NCBI GenBank assembly: GCA_949130485.1
Contig: OX422186.1
Coordinates: 12,343,241-12,407,240, forward strand
DNA length: 64,000 nucleotides
Direction: 5' to 3'
Origin: Agelas oroides
Taxonomy: Eukaryota; Porifera; Demospongiae; Agelasida; Agelasidae
Under the pieces are notes generated by a model. The model ran no database searches and had not been told where the DNA came from. It saw nothing but the letters and a program-made list of their open reading frames with translations. This document shows, in pieces, positions 34,501-46,100 of the stretch. Position numbers and translations under genes: made by a program. Positions within the stretch are counted from its first letter, which is position 1, and the number at the start of each line of letters is the position of its first letter.

Positions 34501-35899
34501 GTTTGAGTGACGTGAGTCTCCTGTAGCTCAGCTTGAGTGACGTGAGTCTCCTGTAGCTCAGCTTGAGTGACGTGAGTCTCCTGTAGCTCAGCTTGAGGGA
34601 CGCGAGTCTCCTGTAGCTCAGCTTGAGGGACGTGAGTCTCCTGTAGCTCAGCTTGAGGGACGTGAGTCTCCTGTAGCTCAGCTTGAGGGACGTGAGTCTC
34701 CTGTAGCTCAGCTTGAGGGACGCGAGTCTCCTGTAGCTCAGTTTGAGGCACGTGAGTCTCCTGTAGCTCAGTTTGAGGGACGTGAGTCTCCTGTAGTTCA
34801 GCTTGAGGGACGTGAGTCTCCTGTAGCTCAGTTTGAGTGACGTGAATCTCCTGTAGCAAAGATGGCCTTATACCACATACAACCAGACAACTCTATTTTT
34901 GCCACTTTGATGGCTGAGGTGTCTATTGCCTCATGGACCTTTTGTGTAGGTGTGGCTTAGTAAACCACAAAGCTCAAGAGAGCATATCATAGCAACAGAG
35001 CAGGCCCGTAGGCAGGGGGGGTCCGCTCGAACACCCCTTTGACTTGCAAAAGTTTTTATGTACCGCTTAACTGTACATTTTAAGTGTCCCACTGTTTGAA
35101 AGTGGTCCACTAGTCACGCTGCTTTTGAGAATCACTGCTGTCCAAACGTGTCTGGTTGCAGCTATGTGAGTTTGTTCACGGAGCAGCGTGGAACGCCGGT
35201 GTATGCTGTATACTACGCTGCGATGAAAGGACACGCGTAAATAATCACTAGTTCAGGTGCTCGAAGTTGTCCTTCTAGTGATGTCACCCCACCTGCTGTT
35301 CTGCCAAACTTACTACCTTCTCGAAGTCAGCTGGCTTAGCAAATGCATACATGGACAGCCAAAAATTGGATGAGATACTCCGCGAACCATGCAGCTACTA
35401 TAGCTCTGCTTCTGTCCCAAAATGGCCTCAGAACCAATCTCAGAGCATCTAATTTCTAAAAATTTCCTGGGGGAACATACCCCCAGACCCCCCTAGTCTT
35501 GCATGCTTATGCATGCATACAGACATCCATGTAACCCCCCTTACATAAATCCTGGCTATGGGCCTGCAGAGTGTTACTATTTGTTGCCTGTCACATCCTT
35601 CACCGGCACCTACTACTAGCCGCACAAATGCACCAATCTAAGAGTGTATACACTGAAGTCCTATGTGCACAAGTAACACTAGGGTGTGATTGACCCACAT
35701 AATGGCTTTCTTCTTCAGCTATTCCAAAGTAAGACTTACAACCGCATCGCCTCCATCCCTACCATCCTCATCTCTGCTGTCTTCCATGAGTATGTGCTCT
35801 GGGCACCAGTACGATTTGTTTTGCCTGTCCTTCTCCTCATGTTCAGCTCATTCGGAGGTTAGCAAATTAGCCTTTTATTGAATTAAGATTGTACTAAGA

Positions 35900-35944
<45 letters not shown>

Positions 35945-36149
35945 AGTGTTGCTTGTGTTCTACACCCCCTCCCCACGAAGCAAATTCTGGAACTACTTTA
36001 TGCACACAGCGCTCAACCTGGGTGTATCTATCATGGTGTTCTGCTATGCTACAGAGTTCTACGCCAGGAAGAAATGTGTGAAAGAAGAAAACTTTGTGAA
36101 CACATTTATTCCACGCTTCTATGAATGCTTTATCGCTGGAGCAAATTAA
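31568..36149 (+). CDS. Sterol O-acyltransferase-like MBOAT enzyme
   Basis: Endoplasmic-reticulum multipass enzyme that esterifies sterols (SOAT/ACAT) with fatty acyl-CoA. Exons: from 31568 or upstream to 31648, 31712-31759, 31819-31929, 32012-32132, 32851-33009, 33076-33160, 33231-33339, 33449-33494, 33601-33665, 33727-33871, 33933-34031, 35719-35857 and 35947-36149, all phase-compatible, ending at TAA. Family landmarks: [46 protein letters not shown] (the FYxDWW motif), [14 protein letters not shown], the catalytic His in VFHEYV, and FYARKKC near the end. The order and spacing fit SOAT better than DGAT1. The N-terminus is not fixed. Three introns carry tandem copies of their own 5' splice sites. 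Confidence 0.9.
32124..32833 (+). repeat. 31-bp minisatellite made of 23 copies of a SOAT exon-intron junction
   Basis: The exon ends GCCTTCAAG and the intron begins GTACGTGCTGCACACACAC; the same GCCTTCAAG|GTRCGTGCTGCACACAC recurs 23 times in about 710 bp. Each copy is a full don or consensus with nine exon bases. All three plus-strand frames are free of stops through the array. Confidence 0.95.
33329..33419 (+). repeat. Two-copy tandem duplication of a SOAT 5' splice site
   Basis: ACTACCCTAG|GTAGGTACAC, the end of exon 33231-33339 plus the donor, is repeated once 45 bp downstream together with a GGAGGGGGCAGAGGGAC tail. Ten exon bases are included. The copies differ at very few positions, so the duplication looks recent. 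Confidence 0.9.
34032..34855 (+). repeat. 30-bp minisatellite starting at a SOAT splice donor, about 27 copies
   Basis: The intron begins GTAAGTCTCCTGTAGCTCAG at 34032 and the unit GTGAGTCTCCTGTAGCTCAG plus TTTGAGGGAC continues without break. Every unit holds a donor-like GTGAGT and an acceptor-like CCTGTAGCTCAG. Confidence 0.95.
35001..35566. mobile_element. 566-bp DNA transposon relic with CAGGCCCRTAGSCAGG ends
   Basis: Inserted in a SOAT intron. The left end CAGGCCCGTAGGCAGG and right end CCTGGCTATGGGCCTG are inverted repeats; CAGAG flanks both sides (34996-35000 and 35567-35571). No coding region seen. Confidence 0.75.
35903..35946 (+). repeat. Poly-C then CA run before the last SOAT exon
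   Basis: About 29 Cs then ACACAC directly abut the acceptor at 35945-35946 and stand in for the usual mixed pyrimidine tract. Confidence 0.9.
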
Positions 36150-36325
36150 TAGTGTTTATTTATACAGTGTGACTTTCTGCAAATGGTTAATTGTTATGTA
36201 ACTATACACTTCCTCCACCACAACTTTCACCGCAAGCATTTATTATATTTCCGAGTTATTTTTATTCTTGCACGTTTATTCATGTTGGTCCATGCTCCGA
36301 CGTTTTCAAGACTAGTTGTGAAACC

Positions 36326-36928
36326 ATGGGTTGTCTCGGCAGCAAGGAAGGAGGTGAGGTATAACACTGCAGTCGAACTAGACTAGTGGATGTAATACTG
36401 CCTTTGTTGCAGGCGGATCCGGAGGGGCTGACGACTTCGGGAAGGCGCTATTGCAGGCGCACAACAAATACCGTGCGAAGCACGGTTCGCCACCATTGAG
36501 TTGGTCCGAGGAGGCTGCAAAGGCAGCGCGCTCCTGGGCCGGCCGTCTAGCGAGCACTGGTCGTCTGCAGCACGGCAACCATGAAGGTGTAATTATACGA
36601 CCGTTCCACAGGTTGCTAGTTCATGTTTACTACATCTCATCATGTTACAGGGATGGGTCAGAACCTGGCGTACAAGACCGGGGCGGAGCTCACAGCGCAG
36701 GAGGCTGCGGACATGTGGTACAATGAGATACAGAACTACAGCTTTGACAATCCCGGTTTCAGCAGCAGTACTGGCCACTTTACTCAGTTGGTGTGGGCAG
36801 AGACCACACACATTGGTGTTGGACGCAAAGTGAGTGGGAACACAACGTATGTTGTTGGCAACTACACCCCACCAGGCAATGTACAGGGCCGTGAGAACTA
36901 TGAGAGGAATGTGAAGAGACCCAAATAG
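36326..36928 (+). CDS. GAPR-1/GLIPR2-like CAP-domain protein
   Basis: Small CAP-superfamily protein; GAPR-1 binds membranes at the Golgi and inhibits Beclin-1-dependent autophagy. Three exons (36326-36353, 36413-36586, 36651-36928) give 159 residues. The protein starts MGCLGSKEG: Gly2 with Ser/Lys following and Cys3 suits N-myristoylation and palmitoylation, as in GAPR-1, and there is no signal peptide. The CAP signature is intact: HNKYRAKHGSPPLSW, GHFTQLVWAETTHIGVG and VVGNYTPPGN. The conserved His in LQHGNHE and in GHFTQ and the Glu in YNEIQ are the usual pocket residues. The interval to the SOAT stop is only 176 bp. Confidence 0.92.
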
Positions 36929-37278
36929 CCACATGTGGTGTATTTCAATGCAGTCTGTTTTGTTTGTACTGAAATTGACTGTGTACTTGCCTATGTAACC
37001 ATTGATTGACTCAATTTAACCTTAATTGCAAAGCATGATAGCTATGGCACTTTGGCACTAATAGTGGCGGTTCTGTTTCATCAGCAATCTATGGGACTGC
37101 ATCATCCATCTTCGTGCTTAGTGCATCCAAGATCTTACAAAGACATCCACAAACACACATCCAATATAGTTATCTATACATGTGGTTGAGTGTTTGACAA
37201 GCATGTGATTGCATTACTGCAAACTTGACCACTCACTCATTGCCATGACAACAGGTACTGTACTGTAAGCTAGGACTG

Positions 37279-39854
37279 TCAAACTCTTTTCCTGAGTTTA
37301 TCAGTTTCAAATTGAGCATCGTCTGCTAGAAAACTGAACAGACATGCAAGAATAAGTTGCAGTTGGCACTCTGGCTGGCTGAGTGGTAGTACTGACCTGT
37401 ACCAGATGAGGGGGAGGGGGACGGTGGAGAGGTGCCAGAGAGAGTGGGCATCCAATACCCACCAGAGTGGAGGAAAATCCAGCAACTGTAGAAGAGAAGG
37501 AGGAGGAGGAAGGTGTGTGATGACTTAGACCATCTTGCACCGATACTGAAAGAGTCCTTCCTGGCAAGTGTTGAACAGGCACACCTCAAGGGAGACAAAG
37601 AGTGTTGTTGATAGCACGACGGCGGCACACTTCCACACATACCAACGCTGCTTCCTGTTCTGGAGACAGACCATATCACACACCAAGATCAGGTAGTACG
37701 CAGGGATCATGAGTCCGTACCTTAACACACCAGAGCAGCCACACAACTGTGTAGAGAACTCCTGCAAGACAAACTTGACCAGCTCAGGGTGTCTGAAGTA
37801 CACGTACAAGCCAGGACCTACCTGCACCCACACTGGCAGCCATGTTATAACCATAGTCAAACTTGATGAATGCCAAGTAGTAGACATGGGTAGCATAGAG
37901 AGCGACCCAGACAGCAGCATACACCCGGTGCCTGTGTAATGACAATGTCAAGTAGTGTTCTTGACTCCATCAGACCTACGCTTACCATGTCACTGCCTCC
38001 GGTCCAGTAATCCTGCAAGAGGAGAGGAGAGATAGAGGTGATAGAAGGGAAGGGTTATGAGAAGGAAGGAATGAAGGAGGGAGGGAGAGAGTGGCAAGAG
38101 TACAAACAGTTAGGGCTACCTCACAAACTGCAGCAGGAGTGCTGAGACTATCATGGACGCTGCACTGAAGTAGTCTAGCCGCTCTGTCCAATAGAGGTCC
38201 CGAGAATGAAACACAGCTGACCAGAACCAGGTGTGCATGCTCACCTGCAGGTTACTTGATACTAAAACAGTTGCTACACTGCGGTAGCGGGTTACCCACA
38301 TCACAATACCCACCAGAACTGTACACACACCACACTACTCACAGTGACATCACTCACTATGAACTGTACCAACACCACACCACTCACAGTGACATCACTC
38401 ACTATGAACTGTACCAACACCACACTACTCACAGTGACATCACTCACTATGAACTGTACCAACACCACACTACTCACAGTGACATCACTCACTATGAACT
38501 GTACCAACACCACACTACTCACAGTGACACCACTCACTATGAACTGTACCAACACCACACTACTCACAGTGACACCACTCACTATGAACTGTACCAACAC
38601 CACACTACTCACAGTGACATCACTCACTATGAACTGTACCAACACCACACTACTCACAGTGACATCACTCACTATGAACTGTACCAACACCACACTACTC
38701 ACAGTGACATCACTCACTATGAACTGTACCAACACCACACTACTCACAGTGACACCACTCACTATGAACTGTACCAACACCACACTACTCACAGTGACAT
38801 CACTCACTATGAACTGTACCAACACCACACTACTCACAGTGACATCACTCACTATGAACTGTACCAACACCACACTACTCACAGTGACATCACTCACTAT
38901 GAACTGTACCAACACCACACTACTCACAGTGACACCACTCACTATGAACTGTACCAACACCACACTACTCACAGTGACATCACTCACTATGAACTGTACC
39001 AACACCACACTACTCACAGTGACACCACTCACTATGAACTGTACCAACACCACACTACTCACAGTGACATCACTCACTATGAACTGTACCAACACCACAC
39101 TACTCACAGTGACATCACTCACTATGAACTGTACCAACACCACACTACTCACAGTGACATCACTCACTATGAACTGTACCAACACCACACTACTCACAGT
39201 GACATCACTCACTATGAACTGTACCAACACCACACTACTCACAGTGACACCACTCACTATGAACTGTACCAACACCACACTACTCACAGTGACATCACTC
39301 ACTATGAACTGTACCAACACCACACTACTCACAGTGACATCACTCACTATGAACTGTACCAACACCACACTACTCACAGTGACATCACTCACTATGAACT
39401 GTACACACACTATAGTGTGGTAGGGATATGTGGTAGGTGCTTGCACTTTGAAGTGAACAAAACCGTACAGGATGGTGGCTGCATTCAGCACAGAGAACAG
39501 CGCAGAAGCCGGCTCCTGCACTCCCAAGATCCGCACAAAGGGCCACTGCAGATCGGTTGTAAGATCTGAGGTGCATCCACTCCAACACAGTCCCCACTGG
39601 TGCTACCCCACCTTGCCATAGAACTGTCTGACCCTCCGTCCCAGGCGCACATCCTCAGCAGTAACCCTGTGCATGCACTGGTACTGGCAGTCGTCCTGGC
39701 ACCGCCAACCCAACAGGCGCAGGGGAAGAGAAAGAGAGCAGTCATCAGCCACACAGAGGGACACACAGGAACGGAAGTCATGTGAACGGTCTCCCACACT
39801 GCAAGATGCCAGGGGCAACAGCAACAGCAGGGCGGCCAGCAGAGCTACTGCCAT
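37279..39854 (-). CDS. PGAP3: PGAP3, GPI-anchor phospholipase A2
   Basis: Golgi seven-helix enzyme that removes the unsaturated sn-2 acyl chain from GPI anchors during lipid remodelling. Exons on the minus strand: 39612-39854, 39393-39545, 38120-38244, 37986-38012, 37822-37931, 37721-37761, 37585-37659, 37397-37485, 37279-37333; all phases fit, giving 305 residues (human about 320). A signal peptide ([21 protein letters not shown]) opens the protein, followed by the Cys-rich luminal part with [18 protein letters not shown]-superfamily residues are visible: [24 protein letters not shown] and [17 protein letters not shown]. The second intron is filled by a minisatellite that copies its own donor. 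Divergent from DDX23, with 251 bp between start codons. Confidence 0.93.
38325..39404 (-). repeat. 45-bp minisatellite copying the PGAP3 exon-2 splice donor, about 24 copies
   Basis: On the minus strand exon 2 ends GTACAGTTCATA and the intron begins GTGAGTGATGTCACT; GTACAGTTCATA|GTGAGTG recurs in every 45-bp unit, so 12 exon bases are carried along. A second GTGAGT occurs per unit. The period is a multiple of three and stop-free, so the array reads through on both strands. Confidence 0.95.
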
Positions 39855-40105
39855 AGCTGGTGGTTGGGTGGAGGTGGCACGTGAACTATGAGAAAGGTAC
39901 TAACTGACTAGTGCATTCTCCAGTATATTGCAATTGCCTCAGATACATACCTCACATCTCCTACTTGTCTCGCGTAGCCAGAACCTCGCCGGAATGTCCT
40001 CCTGCTGGTGTCCACACAGGCGCGCTCCAATTGGATATAAACTCACTTGGGGAAGTTGTTCTAATTGGAGCGCAACAGCAAGTTTGAGCCAGCCCGCCAG
40101 TCGTG
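39855..40105. promoter_or_regulatory. Divergent PGAP3-DDX23 intergenic promoter region
   Basis: 251 bp between two start codons facing away from each other. It contains TTGTCTCGCGTAGCCAG, similar to an end of the TAGYCTCG MITE family, and an inverted GCGCTCCAATTGG / CTAATTGGAGCGC pair at about 40021-40075. No TATA box stands out. Promoter role is inferred from position only. Confidence 0.45.
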
Positions 40106-43100
40106 ATGGGTTATGAGCGTGACAGAGATCGCTCGAGGTCGCCTCATAGGAGCGAGGGACGGGACCACGACAGTCATGCACGCAACGATCGCCGGAGATC
40201 ACGGTACACTGTCCTGTCATACGTGTCTTCCTGCAGTGACAGAGATAATTACGTCTCTATGCGACATCGTGTGCACATAGATAGTGGAGTAGTAGGACCG
40301 TCTTATTAAATACTTTACTATCAATGGTGACACCATGTGCGTGCACTGTGCGTGTTTCTGTGCACAGTGGGCTTCCAGATGGGGGAGGAATTCTGTACAC
40401 CCAACAACTCGTCCCACCATCCATTTTTTGATCGCTTGCATTAAGCACAATGAGATGGCTTATGTGATCAAAGCTGGCACTTTAGTCAATTTCAGAATAT
40501 TCTAGTTTAGTAGTCGGCTGCAAGTGGCAAGGAACTGGGGCTGTGGGAAGTCTCATAAACACGAAAATTGCTTCCATGGGAACTAAATCATGCCAGCATG
40601 AAGTTGATGGTAGCCCTGCAGGGAAGATCATTGTCTGGAAGTCCCTTCTTCCAGAACTTAGCCTTACATGCAGTACCCATGTTCTGCAGGTCGCACAGCC
40701 CCAGTAGCCGACGCAGAAACAGATCTCGAAGCAAAGAAAAGAGGTGAATGTTGTGTCTATTCATTGGTGGACTTTCTTTCTGTGAACCCCTTAATGGTAG
40801 GTATAGTAGAGTGTGCTTTCCATTTGTGTTGATTGGGGGGGGGGGGGGGTTTGCTGTAGGTCTTCTATTCGTCGCTCCCGATCTCCTCGCCGAAGGTCCA
40901 GGGAGCGTGGAAGGGGGAGAAGGTAAGGCTACTCTAGGAGTGAAAATGTCAAGGGCTTATTTATCATGTACCAGCATTGCATGCAGGTCCAGAAGTCGAG
41001 ACAGGAGGTCCAGAAGTCGAGACAAGAGGTCCAGAAGTCGAGAGAGAAGGTCCAGAAGTCGAGACAGGAGGTCCAGAAGTCGAGACAGGAGGTCCAGAAG
41101 TCGAGATAGGAGGTCCAGAAGTCGAGACAGGAGGTCCAGAAGTCGAGATAGGAGGTCCAGAAGTCATGAGAGGTAGGTGGGACTTTAGTGGGCAGGTACA
41201 TGTACATGTGTGGCTGTTCCTTTCAAACCCGTTTTCCTGGTGCGCATGTAGGTCACACAGTCGAAACCGAGGAAGCATTAAGTGGCAGGGCCGAAGCAAA
41301 TCAAGGTTCCTTTAGTCCTCCTCTTCTTCTGTTGCCAGACAAAATGATGACCCTTTCCTCTCTCCAGCCCGATAGCCAAAGAAGAGGAGGAGGAGGAGGA
41401 GGCACAGCCACCAGCCAAAAGACAGGTCAGTGCTGTATAACCTGGTATGTTCCAGTACAGCCTGTCACTGTCTCACCAAGCTCCCCCACATACAGCCCCT
41501 GTCACTAGAGGAGATGATGGCCAAAAAGGAGGAAGAGGCCAAGGCAGAGTCCAAAGTGAGCATTGTCTCAAGAGCAGACATGTAACTTGGCACTTTCCTC
41601 CTCCCTCTCCTCTCTCCCCCAGCCGGTGTTTCTGAGCAAGCAAGAGCGTGCAGCCCTTGCTCTGAAGCGCCGCCAGGAGCAGGTGGAGGAGCAGCGACAG
41701 AAAGAGCAGCAGGAGAGGGAGTCACGACTGCGCTATCTCGAGACTGCCCAACAGCCCTCCAGAGACCGGCGGTGGGAGAACAGTGAACAGGTGTGTGTGT
41801 TTGGTGTGTGGCATCTGAGGCAGGGTTCGGGTGGTGTTCCAATCACTGGCATGCCTCTGCAGAGCCGTGTGGAGCGTGACAAACAACGGGAGGAGACACT
41901 GCTTGTGAAAGACAAGGAAAAGGAGATGGATGCAATCAAGGTTTGTGATGTGTTCACTGTCGATCCAACTTCATGTGTACATGTGCTGGCAGATGAGGTA
42001 CTTGGGAGGGGAGAAGAAGAGGCGAAAGATGAGAAGGTTGGCAGACCGCAAGTTTGTGTTTGACTGGGACACTGGCGAGGACACCTCAGTGGACTTCAAC
42101 CCAATGTGAGCCTCCTCCCTCTGTACCACTGTCACTGTGAGCCTCCTCCCTCTGTGCCACTGTCACTGTGAGCCTCCTCCCTCCCTCTGTACCACTGTCA
42201 CTGTGAGCCCCCTCCCTCTGTACCACTGTCACTGTGAGCCTCCTCCCTCTGTACCACTGTCACTGTGAGCCTCCTCCCTCTGTGCCACTGTCACTGTGAG
42301 CCTCCTCCCTCTGTGCCACTGTCACTGTGAGCCCCCTCCCTCTGTACCGCTGTCACTGTGAGCCCCCTCCCTCCCTCTGTACCACTGTCACTGTGAGCCT
42401 CCTCCCTCTGTACCACTGTCACTGTGAGCCCCCTCCCTCTGTACTGCTGTCACTGTGAGCCTCCTCCCTCCCTCTGTACTGCTGTCACTGTGAGCCTCCT
42501 CCCTCCCTCTGTGCCACTGTCACTGTGAGCCTCCTCCCTCTGTACCGCTGTCACTGTGAGCCTCCTCCCTCCCTCTGTACCACTGTCACTGTGAGCCCCC
42601 TCCCTCTGTACCACTGTCACTGTGAGCCCCCTCCCTCCCTCTGTACCACTGTCACTGTGAGCCCCCTCCCTCTGTACCACTGTCACTGTGAGCCTCCTCC
42701 CTCTGTGCCACTGTCACTGTGAGCCTCCTCCCTCTGTGCCACTGTCACTGTGAGCCTCCTCCCTCTGTGCCACTGTCACTGTGAGCCTCCTCCCTCTGTA
42801 CCACTGTCACTGTGAGCCTCCTCCCTCTGTACCGCTGTCACTGTGAGCCCCCTCCCTCTGTGCCACTGTCACCGTGAGCCTCCTCCCTCTGTGCCACTGT
42901 CACCGTGAGCCTCCTCCCTCCCTCTGTGCCACTGTCACTGTGAGCCTCCTCCCTCCCTCTGTACCACTGTCACTGTGAGCCCCCTCCCTCTGTACCACTG
43001 TCACTGTGAGCCCCCTCCCTCCCTCTGTACCACTGTCACTGTGAGCCTCCTCCCTCTGTGCCACTGTCACTGTGAGCCCCCTCCCTCTGTGCCACTGTCA

Positions 43101-46100
43101 CCGTGAGCCTCCTCCCTCTGTGCCACTGTCACTGTGAGCCTCCTCCCTCCCTCTGTGCCACTGTCACTGTGAGCCTCCTCCCTCCCTCTGTACCACTGTC
43201 ACTGTGAGCCCCCTCCCTCTGTACCACTGTCACTGTGAGCCCCCTCCCTCCCTCTGTACCACTGTCACTGTGAGCCTCCTCCCTCTGTGCCACTGTCACT
43301 GTGAGCCTCCTCCCTCTGTGCCACTGTCACTGTGAGCCTCCTCCCTCCCTCTGTGCCACTGTCACTGTGAGCCTCCTCCCTCTGTACCACTGTCACTGTG
43401 AGCCTCCTCCCTCTGTGCCACTGTCACTGTGAGCCTCCTCCCTCTGTGCCACTGTCACTGTGAGCCCCCTCCCTCCCTCTGTACCACTGTCACTGTGAGC
43501 CTCCTCCCTCTGTGCCACTGTCACTGTGAGCCTCCTCCCTCTGTACCACTGTCACTGTGAGCCTCCTCCCTCCCTCTGTACCACTGTCACTGTGATCCTC
43601 CTCCCTCCCTCTGTACCGCCGTTACTGTGAGCCTCCTCCCTCTGTACCACTGTCACTGTGAGCCTCCTCCCTCTGTACCACTGTCACTGTGAGCCTCCTC
43701 CCTCTGTACCAATGTCACTGTGAGCCTCCTCCCTCTGTACCACTGTCACTGTGAGCCTCCTCCCTCTGTGCCACTGTCACTGTGAGCCCCCTCCCTCTGT
43801 ACCGCTGTCACTGTGAGCCTCCTCCCTCTGTACCGCTGTCACTGTGAGCCTCCTCCCTCCCTCTGTACCACTGTCACTGTGAGCCCCCTCCCTCTGTGCC
43901 ACTGTCACTGTGAGCCCCCTCCCTCCTTCTGTGCCACTGTCACTGTGAGCCTCCTCCCTCTGTGCCACTGTCATGTCACCTACAGCTACAAGACCCGACA
44001 CCATGCACAGTTCTTTGGGCGTGGTCACCTGGCTGGTATTGACATTAAGGTACAGATAGGACATATCAGATGGTGAACCATCCGTGAAGTGGTCCCACCT
44101 CTTCTTCCTTTCAGACACAAAAGCGTGAGCAGTCCAAGTTCTACCTTCAGCTCATGGAGAAGAGGAGGACAAATGAACAAAAGTCCAAGGAAGCGTAAGT
44201 GCTGTCACAATGTTGTATGTAGAAAGAGCTCTGTGTAGCCACAGGTCTGTGTAGCCACAAGACTGTCAGTGTAGCCACAAGTCTGTGTAGCCACAAGACT
44301 GTCAGTGTAACCACAAGTCTGTCAGTGTGGCCACAAGTCTGTCAGTGTAGCCACAAGTCTGTCAGTGTGGCCACAAGTCTGTCAGTGTAGCCACAAGTCT
44401 GTCAGTGTAGCCACAAGTCTGTCAGTGTAGCCACAAGTCTGTCAGTGTAGCCACAAGTCTGTTGGTGTAGCCACAAGTCTGTCAGTGTAACCACAAGTCT
44501 GTCAGTGTGGCCACAAGTCTGTCAGTGTAGCCACAAGTCTGTCAATGTAACCACAAGTCTGTCAGTGTAGCCACAAGTCTGTCTGTGTAGCCACAAGTCT
44601 GTCAGTATAGCCACAATCTGTGTAGCCACAGTCTGTGTAGCCACAAGTCTGTCTGTAGCCACAAGTCTGTCAGTGTAGCCACAAGTCTGTCTGACCTCTC
44701 TTCCCTTGCTGCAGTGACCGTGAGGCGAAAGAGCTGAAGAAGGAGAGTCAGGTGAAGTGGGACGAGCGCCACTGGACAGAGAAGAGCATGGAGGAGATGA
44801 CTGAGCGGGACTGGCGGATCCTGAAAGAAGACTTCAACATCAGCACCAAGGGGGGACGCATACCAACCCCCATCCGCCACTGGAGAGAGGCACCATTCTC
44901 GCAGGAGATACTCTCCGTGATTGAGTCCCTGGGGTATGAGGTGAGGGGATGACTGTAGTAGGATGAAGCAGTGCGTGTGTGATTGTGACCTTTGTCCTCG
45001 GGAACCCAGCAGTGCATGTGTGATTGTGACCTTTGTCCTCGGGAACCCAGTAGTGCATGTGTGATTGTGACCTTTGTCATAGGGAACCCAGTAGTGCATG
45101 TGTGATTGTGACCTTTGTCCTCAGGAACCCACACCCATTCAACGCCAGGCAATCCCAATTGGGCTCCAGAACAGGGATATCATCGGCATTGCTGAAACTG
45201 GTAAAGGAAATGAGAGGGGGGTGGGTGTATGTGAGTGCATGTAGGTCACTGCTTCATAGCCTTCATTCCCTCACCCTCCACCTCCCTCTCCCCTCATCCC
45301 CTTACCCCTCCACATCCCTCTCCCTTCCCAGGCAGCGGTAAAACTGCTGCCTTTGTCATTCCTCTTCTGACGTGGATCACAAGCCTTCCCAAAATCGTCA
45401 GGTAAAAGAACACCCACAAAACCACACACATACCCTCCTTCCCCCACACCCTCACCTGTCATCACCCCCCCTCACCTCATCACCCCCCTCACCTCTCATC
45501 ACCCCCCCTCACCCCCCTTACTGTCTATAGGGACTCTGAGTCAGACCTGGGGCCGTATGCCATCATCCTGGCACCCACGAGGGAGCTTGCTCAGCAGGTG
45601 AGCACACTTATGAATGCTCTCCTCCACAACCACCAGCTGTCTGCCCTCTGCCCTAGATTGAGGAGGAGGCACAGAAGTTTGCTCGTCCTCTTGGCATTCG
45701 GACTGTGTCTGTAATTGGTGGGCTGTCTCGAGAGGACCAGGGCTTCCAGCTGCGGCTGGGGTGTGAGATTGTCATCGCAACCCCAGGGAGGCTTATTGAT
45801 GTGCTTGGTACGTAGGCAGTAGTATCAGCTACATTCTCTGTGTTTTTGGCTACCCTGGTGTGACAGTACATGCCTCCCATCAAACTCTCAATCTACAACT
45901 GTCTTTGCTCCCCATAGAGAACCGCTATCTTGTGTTAGCACAGTGCACTTACGTTGTGTTGGATGAGGTAAGGTGGGGAGGGGGAAGGGAAAGTGGCCCA
46001 GGAAGTGGTTGTGTTCCATTCCTCTCCTACAGGCGGATCGCATGATTGATATGGGGTTCGAGCCAGAGGTGAAGAAAATACTGGAGTATTTGCCGGGTGT

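Noticed and set aside
33843-34859. A 338-codon antisense frame rich in [10 protein letters not shown] repeats
   Set aside because: It is the complement of the 30-bp SOAT intron array and overlaps a sense SOAT exon.
38256-39569. Open frames of about 400 codons on both strands over the PGAP3 array
   Set aside because: They follow from a 45-bp stop-free unit; the PGAP3 exons and donor explain the region.
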